Shown here one piece after another: positions 30,155 through 38,756 of a stretch of 64,000 nucleotides of DNA (its first letter is position 1; each line of letters starts with the position of its first letter). The stretch covers positions 682,001 through 746,000 of the forward strand of contig CAVZIE010000032.1 of NCBI GenBank assembly GCA_963775185.1. The letters run 5' to 3'. This DNA comes from JAPSGB01 sp963775185 (GTDB lineage Bacteria > Myxococcota_A > Polyangia > Polyangiales > Polyangiaceae). Below the pieces are notes generated by a model. The model was not told where the DNA came from. It saw only the letters and a list, made by a program, of their open reading frames with translations, and did no database searches. The translations under genes and the position numbers were made by a program.

Positions 30155-31501
30155 ATGGGCGTCCTGCGCTTCCGCGTGCTCGGCTTTCCCGTCGAGATCC
30201 AACCGGGGTTCTGGTTGCTCGCGGCGTTCCTGGGGATGGACATCGCGAAGACGCCCGCGCAGTTCGCGGCGTGGGTCGCCGTGGTGCTCACGAGCTTCCT
30301 CGTCCACGAGCTCGGCCACGCGACGCTGGCGCGGAGCTTCGGACAGTCGCCGCGCATCGCGCTGTACATGATGGGCGGCGTCACCGCGTGGACGCCCACC
30401 CGCGAGATCGGACGCTGGCGGCGCATCGTGGTCACGCTGGCCGGACCGGGCGCCGGGTTCCTCCTGGGCGCCGCAGCCTGGGCCGGCACGCTGCTCGCCA
30501 CGCGCGCGGATCACACGACCGGTCTGGGCTTGTTCGCGCTCCACTGGCTGCTGCTCGCGAACCTGTTCTGGAGCGCGTTGAACCTGGCGCCGGTGCTGCC
30601 GTTCGACGGCGGGCAGGTGATGGCCGCGGCGCTCGGTCCCGAGCGACGCAAGCTCGCCGCGTCGCTGTCGCTGGTGTTCGGTCTGGGACTCGCGTACTTC
30701 CTGTGGTCGCGCTACGGCTCGGTGTTCGGCGCGCTGATCTTCGCGTTCGGCGCCGTCTCGAGTTACTTCGCGATGCAGCGCGGCGCACCCGCGCCGCCGC
30801 CGCCGCAGGTGCTCGAGCAGGTGCTGGTACAAGCGCGCGCGGCGCTCGCGGCAGGCCAGCACGAGCAGGCGGCGGCGATGGCGCGCGCCGTCCACGCGGC
30901 GGCCAGCGACGCCGTGCTCGCGCGACAGGCGGCGGAGCTCGTGGCGTGGGCCGCGCTCGGACTCGGCGACGTCGCGGCGGCGCGCGCCGCGCTGCGCGAC
31001 GCGCCGCCGCCGGTCGACCCGCTGGTCCAGGGCGCGGTCTCGGAGGCCGACGGTGATCTCGAGCGCGCGTCCGCGGTGCTGGCGGACGCGCGTGAGCACG
31101 GCGACACTCGACCGGAGCTGGCCGCGTTGCTGGTGAAGGCGCTGCTCGGCCGCGCACGTTTCGAGCAGGCCGCTCATGTCGCCGCCGATCTTGCCGGCAA
31201 GGTGCCGGACGATGAGCTGCGCGAGGTCGCCACGCAGGCGCTCCAGGGCGGCGCCGCGGCGCCGGCCGCCCAGCTCTGGTTGGCGCTGTTCGATCGCGAG
31301 CAGGAGCCGCGCGACGCGTGGGACGCCGCGCGCGCGCTGGCCCGGGCTGGCCAGCGCGGCGCGGCAATCGAGGCCCTGGCGCGCGCCGTCGGCGCCGGCG
31401 AAGCGCGGCCGGATCGCGCGCTCCGCGATCCGGACCTCGCGGAGCTGGCGGGCGATCCGCGCTTCGAGCACGTGCTGCGCGGCGACCCGCTGACGCCCTG
31501 A
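30155..31501 (+). CDS. M50 site-2 protease family protein
   Basis: 448 residues. The membrane metalloprotease core has the HExxH motif in SFLVHELGHATLARSFG and the second metal site in NLAPVLPFDGGQVMAAALG, within about six helices (residues 15-205). A long cytoplasmic C-terminal region of helical, TPR-like Ala-rich repeats follows (residues 215-440), which may bind substrate. Site-2 proteases cut transmembrane regulators such as anti-sigma factors; the target is unknown. ATG 30155 lies 6 nt after TAGAAC, without a ribosome site. It could be read from the trehalose gene or its own promoter. Confidence 0.88.
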   Translation: MGVLRFRVLGFPVEIQPGFWLLAAFLGMDIAKTPAQFAAWVAVVLTSFLVHELGHATLARSFGQSPRIALYMMGGVTAWTPTREIGRWRRIVVTLAGPGAGFLLGAAAWAGTLLATRADHTTGLGLFALHWLLLANLFWSALNLAPVLPFDGGQVMAAALGPERRKLAASLSLVFGLGLAYFLWSRYGSVFGALIFAFGAVSSYFAMQRGAPAPPPPQVLEQVLVQARAALAAGQHEQAAAMARAVHAAASDAVLARQAAELVAWAALGLGDVAAARAALRDAPPPVDPLVQGAVSEADGDLERASAVLADAREHGDTRPELAALLVKALLGRARFEQAAHVAADLAGKVPDDELREVATQALQGGAAAPAAQLWLALFDREQEPRDAWDAARALARAGQRGAAIEALARAVGAGEARPDRALRDPDLAELAGDPRFEHVLRGDPLTP

Positions 31502-31660
31502 GCGGTTGCGCGTTACGCGCGCGGGCCCTACGCCGTATGGACCGGCATGGAGGCCGGTACGGAAGGTGCATCGTTGAAGCCCATGGTCCCCCCGGACGCG
31601 AGGAACTTGCGCACGTCGAGCCCGACGTCGCAGCATGGACCTCATGTGGGGAAACGTGGG

Positions 31661-32608
31661 ATGACGCGCACGCTGCTCGCCGCGTTCCTGGGCAGCCTCG
31701 TGGTTCTCGCCGCATCGGCGGGCGCGCTCGACGTGTCCGCCGAAGGCCCGGACGCGATCCCCGTCCGGTCGGGCCCGGAATCGCCGGCGGTGACGGCGGC
31801 CGGCGCCGATCGGAACACTGTTACGGATCCGCCCATCGAGCGCTTCGTGCCGACGCCGGAGCAGGAGTACGACACCGCCGTCACGGGAACGCTTCCCGCC
31901 GAGCCGCCCAGTGGCGCGGTCCCCGCTACCGGCCCGACCTGCCCGAAGGACATGGTGCTGGTCGACGGCGACTACTGCACGGAGGTCCGGCACAGCTGCA
32001 AGCACTGGCTCGACGATCCGAAGCTGCCGTTCGCGCGCTGCGGCGAATACGACAAGCCCGCACGCTGCGTCGGCAAGCGCGTGCACATGCGCTACTGCAT
32101 CGACAAGTACGAGTACACGCGACCCGGCGAGAGCCTGCCGATGAACTACTCGAGCTTCATGACCTCGAGCAAGACATGCAAGCAGCTCGGCAAGCGCGTG
32201 TGCACGGAGAGCGAATGGAATTTCGCCTGCGAAGGCGAGGAAATGCGTCCCTATCCCTACGGCTGGTCGCGCGAGCCGAAGTGCAACCAGGACCAGCCCG
32301 ATCTGTACGAGTCGAACCCGCGCCGCCGCGTGCTAAAGGATCTGCGCCAGGCTTCCGGATCCAACCCGGAGTGCAAGAGCCCGTTCGGCGTCTACGACAT
32401 GGCCGGCAACATGGACGAGCCGGTGCTGCGCGAGGAAGCCCGCTACGCCACCCCGTTCCGCAACGGGCTCAAGGGCGGGTGGTGGATGAGCGGTCGCAAC
32501 CGCTGCCGCCCGGCGACGACCGCGCACGACGACTACTACTCGGACATCCAGGTGGGCGTGCGCTGCTGTGGGGATCTGCCCGGCGCGGCGTCCGGCGCCT
32601 CGGGCTGA
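31661..32608 (+). CDS. secreted SUMF1/FGE-sulfatase-domain protein, copy 1
   Basis: 315 residues with a signal peptide (TRTLLAAFLGSLVVLAASAG). After a Pro-rich linker the SUMF1-like domain begins CPKDMVLVDGDYCTEVRHSC and includes MRYCIDKYEYTRPGESLPM, CTESEWNFACEGEEMRPYPY and the terminal DIQVGVRCCG. SUMF1 folds include formylglycine-generating enzymes, but many bacterial members are non-catalytic or bind ligands. The extra Cys pairs suggest disulfides in the envelope. Compared with copy 2, the segment after AGNMDEPV is altered (E-F replaced by P-V), so activity is doubtful. ATG 31661 was chosen because the signal peptide starts there. Confidence 0.85.
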   Translation: MTRTLLAAFLGSLVVLAASAGALDVSAEGPDAIPVRSGPESPAVTAAGADRNTVTDPPIERFVPTPEQEYDTAVTGTLPAEPPSGAVPATGPTCPKDMVLVDGDYCTEVRHSCKHWLDDPKLPFARCGEYDKPARCVGKRVHMRYCIDKYEYTRPGESLPMNYSSFMTSSKTCKQLGKRVCTESEWNFACEGEEMRPYPYGWSREPKCNQDQPDLYESNPRRRVLKDLRQASGSNPECKSPFGVYDMAGNMDEPVLREEARYATPFRNGLKGGWWMSGRNRCRPATTAHDDYYSDIQVGVRCCGDLPGAASGASG

Positions 32609-32665
32609 AGCCGCGCAAGACCTGTGCTCGTGCAACGCGCGAGATCCAGTTAGCAAACATACGTA

Positions 32666-32671
32666 TATAAT
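32666..32671 (+). promoter_or_regulatory. consensus -10 box in AT-rich island
   Basis: A perfect TATAAT lies inside the most AT-rich stretch seen in the window (about 32648-32690). It is about 110 nt upstream of the second SUMF1 gene, on the same strand. No clear -35 hexamer is present at 17 nt, so an activator may be needed. Confidence 0.45.
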
Positions 32672-32781
32672 CAGTAAATTCGTTCTTGCGCGGCCAGCGC
32701 GGCGCCCCCACCGGGCTCGCAAAGTTCGCGCCGCGCTCGTTTCTCCTTGCTTCCGGAGCGCGCTCACCCAAAAGTCGCGTC

Positions 32782-33621
32782 GTGCGCGCCGTCCGTGCAG
32801 CCGCCTTCGCGGCAGTGGGTACCCTTGTACTCGCCGCCTGCGACCGGGCGACCGTCTCCCCGCCACCGCTCCCGGCACCGGACGAGCAGGCCATGGTGGA
32901 CGAAGTGAAGTCGCCGCCGGCGCTGGCAAACCTCGCGCCCACGTCGCTCGACCAGCCGAAGCCCGAGGAAACGCAGGCCTGCCCCGACGGCATGGTGCTC
33001 GTGGAGGGCAACTACTGCCCGGACGTGCGCCTGCACTGCCGGCACTACATGGACCCGCCGGGCCGCTACGAGGACTTCCGCTGCGCCGAGTACGCGCCCA
33101 GCACCTGCCTGTCGAAGGAGCGCGTGCCGATGCGCTTCTGCATCGACAAGTACGAGTACGTGGCGCCCGGCGACACGCTGCCGGAAAACCACCAGAGCTG
33201 GACCATGGCGGACAAGACCTGTCGCGGCCAAGGCAAGCGCACGTGCTGGGAGAGCGAGTACAACTTCGCCTGCGAGGGCGAAGATATGCGCCCGTATCCG
33301 TACGGCTGGAAGCGCGACACCACCGCCTGCAACGCCGACCACATCGACGTCGTCGACGATCACGGCAAGCTCAAGGACATGCGCGCGGCGCCCGGCGAGT
33401 ACCCGCGTTGCGCGAGTCCCTTCGGCGTCATGGACCTCTCGGGCAACCTCGAGGAGTTCGTCAGCATCGATGGGACCACGCCGATCCGCCCCGCAATGAA
33501 GGGCGCCTATTGGCAGCCGAGCCGCAATTTCTGCAGGGCCGCGCAGACGGCGCACGACCGCTACTACAACGGCACCGAGACCGGCTTCCGTTGCTGCTCC
33601 GATCCCGGCAACCCGGGTTGA
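32782..33621 (+). CDS. SUMF1/FGE-sulfatase-domain lipoprotein, copy 2
   Basis: 279 residues from GTG 32782. The signal peptide AAAFAAVGTLVLAAC ends in a lipobox. The domain starts CPDGMVLVEGNYCPDVRLHC and shares most motifs with the gene upstream (MRFCIDKYEYVAPGDTLPEN, CEGEDMRPYPYGWKRD), so the two are tandem paralogues. Here LSGNLEEFVS is intact and the end is GTETGFRCCSDPG, close to the SUMF1 consensus. It is probably anchored in the outer or inner membrane. Function unknown; binding or modification of a secreted partner is possible. Confidence 0.87.
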   Translation: MRAVRAAAFAAVGTLVLAACDRATVSPPPLPAPDEQAMVDEVKSPPALANLAPTSLDQPKPEETQACPDGMVLVEGNYCPDVRLHCRHYMDPPGRYEDFRCAEYAPSTCLSKERVPMRFCIDKYEYVAPGDTLPENHQSWTMADKTCRGQGKRTCWESEYNFACEGEDMRPYPYGWKRDTTACNADHIDVVDDHGKLKDMRAAPGEYPRCASPFGVMDLSGNLEEFVSIDGTTPIRPAMKGAYWQPSRNFCRAAQTAHDRYYNGTETGFRCCSDPGNPG

Positions 33622-33633
33622 AGCCAGGCCCGT

Positions 33634-33755
33634 TTAGCAGTTAGCGATTAGCCATTAGCCCCGAGAAGCGCCAATCCGAGGCTGGGCCGCCTGGAGAACC
33701 ACGGGCGTCGTTGGTGTGTGAACTGCGAAATGCTGGGCTAACAGCTATGGGCTAT
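33634..33755. repeat. inverted pair of heptamer tandem arrays
   Basis: Four copies of TTAGCNN (TTAGCAG, TTAGCGA, TTAGCCA, TTAGCCC) run from 33634 to 33661. On the other side of a 73-bp spacer the reverse complement occurs with the same 7-bp period (GGGCTAA, CAGCTAT, GGGCTAT; 33735-33755). The whole occupies the gap between the convergent lipoprotein and argC genes. Its AT content stands out from the surroundings. Confidence 0.75.
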
Positions 33756-34804
33756 CAGGGATACTGACCGGGATCGGTCAGGCTCGCTGTCTCGTCGAGC
33801 CCCAGCATCAGGTTCATGTTCTGGATGGCTTGCCCGGCGCCGCCCTTGAGCAGATTGTCCAGCGCCGAGAAGCACGTGACGAGGCGCGTCGCGTCGTCGA
33901 TCGGGCCGGTCACGACGCCGATCTCCGCGTAGTTCGAGCCGTGCACGGCGACGACCTCCGGCAACCGCTTGCGCGGCACGCGCACGAACGGCTCGCGCCG
34001 CGCGAACTCCTCGAACGCGCCGGCGATCTCCTCTTCGGTCGTGTCCGCCGGAACGCGGGCGAAGGACGTGGCGAAGATGCCGCGGGTCAGCGGCGCGCTC
34101 ACCGGCACGAACGACAGCGCGAGCTCGCGGGCGCCGGCGGCGTTCAGCGTGTCTTCGATCTCCGGCGCGTGCGGGTGGGCGAGCGGACGATAGGTCCGGA
34201 GGTTGTTCGCGCGCGTGGGATGATGCGTGGTCGCGGTCGGCGTCACGCCGGCGCCGCTCGAGCCGGTGATGCCCACGGTCTCGACCGGCCCGCAGAGCAG
34301 CCCGACGCGCGCCAGCGGCAACAGCCCGAGCTCGATGGTCGTGGCGAAGCAGCCCGGCGACGCGACGTAGCGCGCGCCGCTGATGCGCTCCCGGTTCAGC
34401 TCGGGCAAGCCGTACACGAAGCGATCGAGCAGGTCCGGGCGAGGGTGCTTGCCGCCGTAGAAGCGCTCGTACGCGCTGGAGCGCTTCAAGCGGAACGCGC
34501 CGCTCATGTCGATGATGCGGGTTTCCTGGTCGAGCACCGCCTGCACGAGCTCCACGCTGGCCTGGTGCGGCAGCCCCATGAGCACGACGTCCACGCCCGA
34601 CGCGGCTCGCTCCGGCGGCAGGTTCTCGAACACGAGGTCCGTCCGCCCTTCAAGGTGCGGGTGCGCCGAAGCCAGCGGCTCGCCCACGTGGTCCACCGCG
34701 CACACGCGCACCAGCTCCACGTCGGGATGGATCAACAGACGCCGGATCAGCTCCGCCCCCGCGAACCCGGATCCGCCGATGATGGCAGCCGTAAAGCGTT
34801 TCAC
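33755..34804 (-). CDS. argC: N-acetyl-gamma-glutamyl-phosphate reductase
   Basis: 349 residues from GTG 34804. ArgC reduces N-acetylglutamyl phosphate with NADPH in arginine synthesis. The Rossmann motif is AAIIGGSGFAGAELIRRLL, the catalytic Cys is in YVASPGCFATTIELGLLPL, and the substrate His region is TATTHHPTRANNLRTYRP. NMNLMLGLDETASL is the usual C-terminal end. TTG 34819 would add five residues, but TATGAC lies 6 nt before GTG 34804 with TTGCAC 16 nt further upstream, which favours GTG. No other arg genes are in the window. Confidence 0.95.
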   Translation of the reverse strand: MKRFTAAIIGGSGFAGAELIRRLLIHPDVELVRVCAVDHVGEPLASAHPHLEGRTDLVFENLPPERAASGVDVVLMGLPHQASVELVQAVLDQETRIIDMSGAFRLKRSSAYERFYGGKHPRPDLLDRFVYGLPELNRERISGARYVASPGCFATTIELGLLPLARVGLLCGPVETVGITGSSGAGVTPTATTHHPTRANNLRTYRPLAHPHAPEIEDTLNAAGARELALSFVPVSAPLTRGIFATSFARVPADTTEEEIAGAFEEFARREPFVRVPRKRLPEVVAVHGSNYAEIGVVTGPIDDATRLVTCFSALDNLLKGGAGQAIQNMNLMLGLDETASLTDPGQYP

Positions 34805-34810
34805 GGCTCC

Positions 34811-34838
34811 GTCATACAACCTGCGTCAGGGGGTGCAA
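34811..34838 (-). promoter_or_regulatory. promoter of argC
   Basis: On the minus strand TTGCAC (34838-34833), a 16-nt spacer, TATGAC (34816-34811), then GTG 34804 after 6 nt. Confidence 0.5.
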
Positions 34839-34863
34839 ATGCCTGCCGCCGGGAGCGAGGGAT

Positions 34864-35180
34864 TGCCGGTCCGGCGCGGAATCCCGCGGAACGCCGCGCG
34901 TTTCCTCGCCGCAACGGCACCACGCCACGAGACGCCCTTCTCCTATGCAAAGCCCGATCTCGTGCCGCCCGCCACGGCACGAGACGCCCTTCTCCTATGC
35001 AAAGCCCGATCTCGTGCCGCCCGCCACGGCACGAGACGGCCTTGTCCTGTGCAGAGCCCGATCTCGTGCCGCACGCCACGGCGCGAAGAGGCGTTGTCCC
35101 GACGTCGAGAGGCGTCCCGCCGGGCAGCGATGTCGCGAGACCGCACCGGCGTGCTGCGGGATTCCGCGCCGGTCCGGCAT
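34864..35180. repeat. dispersed palindromic repeat, inverted pair bracketing 52-bp hairpin array
   Basis: The forward copy at 34864-34889 is complete (GCCGGTCCGGC plus CGCGGAATCCCGCG). The reverse copy at 35156-35180 retains both stems with one mismatch (TGCGGGATTCCGCG, GCCGGTCCGGC). The segment between has a different composition and the tandem array described separately. The gap 34805-35201 holds no gene. Confidence 0.8.
34927..35100. repeat. tandem array of a 52-bp hairpin unit
   Basis: About 3.3 copies with a period of 52 bp (equivalent positions 34931, 34983, 35035, 35087). Each unit contains CTCGTGCCG-(7 nt)-CGGCACGAG, a 9-10 bp stem-loop (34959-34983, 35011-35035; degenerate at 35063-35087). 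The first two units are nearly identical and the third has several changes, so copies are ageing towards the right. Confidence 0.8.
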
Positions 35181-35201
35181 ACCCGCCACGCGGATCACGC
35201 G

Positions 35202-36930
35202 TCAGTTGTCGTGGCCGGAGAGCTTGATCGGGATCCAGAGCGTTCGCATCTTCACGAGGTCGCCGCGGCGCGTATAGCCGGCCAGACCGTAGAGCACGTT
35301 CCACCAGTGGCCGTCGGGCGTCTCGCCGTAGGAGAACACGGGGAAGATGTGGATCTCCCAGTCGAGGCCGTCTTTCAGCTGCTTCGAGTGGTAGTAGACG
35401 TTGCCGACGAGCTGGCTGACCTCGTGGCGATCGCTGAAGCGCCAGTACACGGGGAAGCCCACCGTGGAGCGCGACTCGCGGCCGACGAAGTCCCAGAAGA
35501 ACGGCGCGATGACGGTGTGCGAGCTGTTGCCGTTGCGACCGAGGAAGACGAATCGGGTTGATGTCCGTCTCCCAGCCGCGAAGATCGTGCGAGTGGCGGA
35601 AGAACGGCGTGATCCACGTCGTCTCGCTGATGCCGTAGCGCTCGAAGTGGCCCCAGAACGGGAAGAACGCCTGGTTCGACTCGCGCGGGCTGGTGCGCGA
35701 GTAGAGGAACGGAAACAACAGCTGCTCGTCGAGCCCGATGTCCGGATCGCGGTAGTGCCAGTAGAAGGGCGTGATCATGTCGAGCTGCGTGCGCCCGCGG
35801 TAGCGCGCGTAGCCCCAGGTCACGAACGTGCTCTCGCCGTGCTGGCCGTGACCGAGCAGGAACAGCGGGTTGACGAACAGCCACGCCTTGTCGTGCCAGC
35901 CGTAGTGGAAGAACGGCAGCACGGTGGTGTGACGCTCGTTCTTGCCCCAGATGCTCCAGTACAGCGGCAGAAGGTGGAACATGTCCCGCTTCTGCGTGTG
36001 CTCGCGGTAGTACGGCCCCCAGATGTTCGTCCAGGAGAGGTCCTTGTCGTCGTACCGGTAGTAGTGCAGGAGCGGCGGGATGACCTCGTACTTCGTCTGC
36101 TCGTTTTGCCCGTAGAAGTACAGCGGCGCGATGCCGAAATCGATGTCGTCGGCGGTGCGCGCGTCGCAGTGCTCGCCGCCCTTCCACGAGCAGAACATCG
36201 GACCGACGAGGTTGAAGCCGCCCTTCGCGTCGGTGTGCGTGTACGTGAGCAGCGGCGGGATCAGCGTGTAGCCGCCGTGCTTGCGCTTGCCGGTGAAGTA
36301 GAGCGGCGCGAGCCAGTTGTCGCGCTCGCCCGGCGCGACGCGGTTGACGAACGGTCCCAGGATCGTCGTGCGCGATCCCTCGGCCGGATTGCGCAGGTTC
36401 CAGAACAGCGGGAACAGGACGTCGTCGGCGTGGGTCGGGCTGCGGCGGTTGTAGTAGAGGCCGCCGAACAGCGACGCGCGATCGGTCTTCGTCGGGTCGG
36501 TGAGCGCGGGCATCTTGCGCTCCGCCCACACCGGGAACGCGATGCGCAGGCGATAGCCGCCGCTCTCTTCCTCGTAGTACGGGCCGTAGAACTTCCGCAC
36601 CGTCGTCGGCGCGCGCCCCTGCTCCTCCTCGTCGAGCTGGACGTCGGTGCCGATGCGCTTCTTGACCTTCTTCTTGATGTGGGTCGGATCCGCGGGCAGC
36701 GACGGCTCGCTCCCGGGCGGCACCAGCGTGTCGCCGGCGCCCGATGCGGCGTGTAGCTCCGGCGCTCCGGGTGGGGGTTTGGCCGGCGCGGAACCGCTCT
36801 TGGTGGGCGGCGCTTGCTGCATCGGCTGCATGCCGGGCCCGAACGGGTCCTGCGCCCACGCGTTCGCTGCGACGAGCAGCGACACCAGCACCACGGCGCC
36901 GGCGCCGAGAGCGCGCTTCGGGTGGCTCAA
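35202..36930 (-). CDS. secreted aromatic-repeat envelope protein (frameshifted in this record)
   Basis: About 575 residues. The signal peptide VVLVSLLVAANAWAQ is followed by a Pro/Gln-rich linker. The rest is made of short repeated units with alternating aromatic and polar residues (LAPLYFTGKRKHGGYTLIPP, HLLPLYWSIWGKNERHTTVL, TPFYWHYRDPDIG), suggesting a large beta-structure such as a barrel or propeller in the outer membrane. At 35553 one extra base breaks the frame after WETDINP; the other frame continues FVFLGRNGNSSHTVIAPFFW to the end WIPIKLSGHDN. No function is known. Its start overlaps the hisS stop by 4 bp, so both are in one operon. Confidence 0.75.
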
Positions 36931-38201
36931 GCGTGGCCCCCGCTCTCGGCCATCAGACGGTCGCGCACGGCCTGCGCGGCCTGGTCGCGGGGCAGATCCT
37001 CCTGGGAGTGCTGCGCGAGATCCTTGATCTGCACCTGGCCGCGGTCGAGCTCGGCGTCGCCGATCAGCAGCGCGAGCCGCGCGCCCATGGCGTCGGCGCG
37101 GCGCAGCATGCTCTTGACCGAGTTGCCGCGACCGTCGAGCTCCGCGCGTACGCCGAGCACGCGGAGTTCCCGCGCCAGCACCAGCGACTCGCGCGCCGCG
37201 CGCGCGCCGATCGGCGCGAGGTACGCGAACGGCGCCGCCTCCGCTGGCTGATCGCCCATCGCGAGCAGGATGCGCTCCAGGCCCATGGCGAAGCCGATGG
37301 CCGGCACCGACGGACCACCGAGCTCGGCGATCATGTTGTCGTAGCGCCCGCCGCCGGCGATGGTGTTCTGCGCGCCGAGCTCGCCCGAGGTCGTCTTTAT
37401 CTCGAACAGCGTGCGCGTGTAGTAGTCGAGCCCGCGCACCAGCGACGGATCGACCTTGTACGGCGTACCGAGGGCGTCGAGGGCGGCCAGCAGCGCGTCC
37501 CAGTGCTGGCGATCCGCGTCATCCAGCGCGTCCAGCACGGCGGGGGCGCCCTGGACCGCTTCACGGTCGCGCGGATCCTTCGAGTCGAGGATGCGCAGCG
37601 GGTTCACGTCGAGGCGCGCGCGCGCGTGATCGCTGAGCCGGTCGGCGCGCGGCCGGAGGAACTCCGTCAGCGCGGCGCGGTAGCGCTCGCGCGACGCCGG
37701 CCCGCCGATGGAACCGACGCACACTTCAAGCTCCGGGATCCCGAGCTCGCGGAACAGGCCGCACAGCATCTCGATCAGCTCGGCGTCGCACACCGGCCCG
37801 GGGTCGCCGAAGATCTCGCAGCCGGCCTGGAAGAACTGGCGATAGCGTCCGCGCTGGGGTCGCTCCGCGCGGAACATCGGCCCCAGGTAGTACCACCGGC
37901 TGACGGGCTCCCGCGCCTGGACCTTGTTTTCCACATAAGCGCGCGCCGCGCCGGCCGTGCCTTCGGGCCGGAGCGTCAGCGACTCGTCGTGGCGCTGGAA
38001 GGTGAACATCTCCTTCTCGACCACGTCGGTGGTATCGCCGATCGAGCGCACGAACAGCTCCGTCTGCTCGATCAGCGGCGTCCGCACTTCCGCGTAACCG
38101 TGCAGCTCCGCGGTGCGACGGAAGGCGGCCTCCAGGCGGTGCCAGCGCCCGACCTCCTCGGGGAGGATGTCGTTCATCCCCTTGACGCGGCGAAACTGCA
38201 T
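36927..38201 (-). CDS. hisS: histidine--tRNA ligase
   Basis: 424 residues, standard length for class II HisRS, which charges tRNA-His. The motif 2 region is TLRPEGTAGAARAYVENK with RWYYLGPMFRAERPQRGRYR. The HisA-type motifs are LVRGLDYYTRTLFEI and AGGGRYDNMIAELGG, and motif 3 is IGFAMGLERILLAM. The anticodon-binding domain ends the protein. ATG 38201 (MQFRRVKGMNDILP) matches the usual start. It is translationally coupled to the downstream envelope-protein gene, an unusual partner. Confidence 0.97.
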   Translation of the reverse strand: MQFRRVKGMNDILPEEVGRWHRLEAAFRRTAELHGYAEVRTPLIEQTELFVRSIGDTTDVVEKEMFTFQRHDESLTLRPEGTAGAARAYVENKVQAREPVSRWYYLGPMFRAERPQRGRYRQFFQAGCEIFGDPGPVCDAELIEMLCGLFRELGIPELEVCVGSIGGPASRERYRAALTEFLRPRADRLSDHARARLDVNPLRILDSKDPRDREAVQGAPAVLDALDDADRQHWDALLAALDALGTPYKVDPSLVRGLDYYTRTLFEIKTTSGELGAQNTIAGGGRYDNMIAELGGPSVPAIGFAMGLERILLAMGDQPAEAAPFAYLAPIGARAARESLVLARELRVLGVRAELDGRGNSVKSMLRRADAMGARLALLIGDAELDRGQVQIKDLAQHSQEDLPRDQAAQAVRDRLMAESGGHA

Positions 38202-38333
38202 GTCGTTTTCCCGAGGCGGCACGCGGCTCAAGACGCGCCGACCGGCTTATGCTCGGAGCACGAGGTCGGGTCAAGCTCGGATACCACGCCGGGGCCGCGC
38301 GAAGCCGGGCTTCGTGGTAGATGCGGGAAAAGC

Positions 38334-38756
38334 ATGCGCGCTGCGGGAATCGACCTGGGAAAGGTGCGCGTGGGCCTGGCGGTGGCCGACGAGCTCGGGC
38401 TGCTCGCGCACCCGCGGCCGTTCCTCGACGGCCGGGATCCCGGCCGCGTGGTCGAAGCGCTCGCGCGCCTGGCCAGCGACGAGCAGATCGACGTGTTCGT
38501 CGTCGGGCTGCCGCGCACGCTGGCCGGGACCGAGGGGCCGCCCGCGCGCCGCGCCCGGCGCTTCGCCCAGCGGCTGGCGACGCGGACGGGCGCCCAGGTG
38601 GAGCTCGTCGACGAGCGGCTCACGACGCGCGAGGCGCACGCGCGGCTGCGCGCGCAGGGGCTCGACGCGCGCAAGGCCCGCCAGCGCGTGGACAGCGCCG
38701 CCGCGGCGCTGCTGCTGCAGAGCTGGCTCGACGCACGGAAACCGCCGCCATCGTGA
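38334..38756 (+). CDS. ruvX: putative pre-16S rRNA nuclease / Holliday junction resolvase homologue
   Basis: 140 residues of the YqgF/RuvX RNase-H-like family. AAGIDLGKVRVGLAVADELG carries the first catalytic Asp, VFVVGLPRTLAGTEG the second strand, and VELVDERLTTREAHARL the Glu region. SAAAALLLQSWLDARK is the usual end. In E. coli YqgF trims the 5' end of 16S rRNA. Its TGA overlaps the GTG of mltG by 4 bp; the ruvX-mltG pairing is widespread. TAGATG lies 10 nt before ATG 38334. Confidence 0.92.
   Translation: MRAAGIDLGKVRVGLAVADELGLLAHPRPFLDGRDPGRVVEALARLASDEQIDVFVVGLPRTLAGTEGPPARRARRFAQRLATRTGAQVELVDERLTTREAHARLRAQGLDARKARQRVDSAAAALLLQSWLDARKPPPS

Noticed and set aside
31530..31560. A further copy of the dispersed repeat
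   Set aside because: Only ATGGACCGGCATGG-like similarity is present; neither palindrome can be recognised. The partial match at 62195-62215 (GGTTCCGCGCCGGGAC) inside the anti-sigma-like gene is also too weak to count.
34927..35100. CRISPR-like array
   Set aside because: The units are contiguous 52-bp tandem copies without unique spacers, and no cas gene is present. The same holds for the 30-bp tandem at 61925-62044, which is coding.
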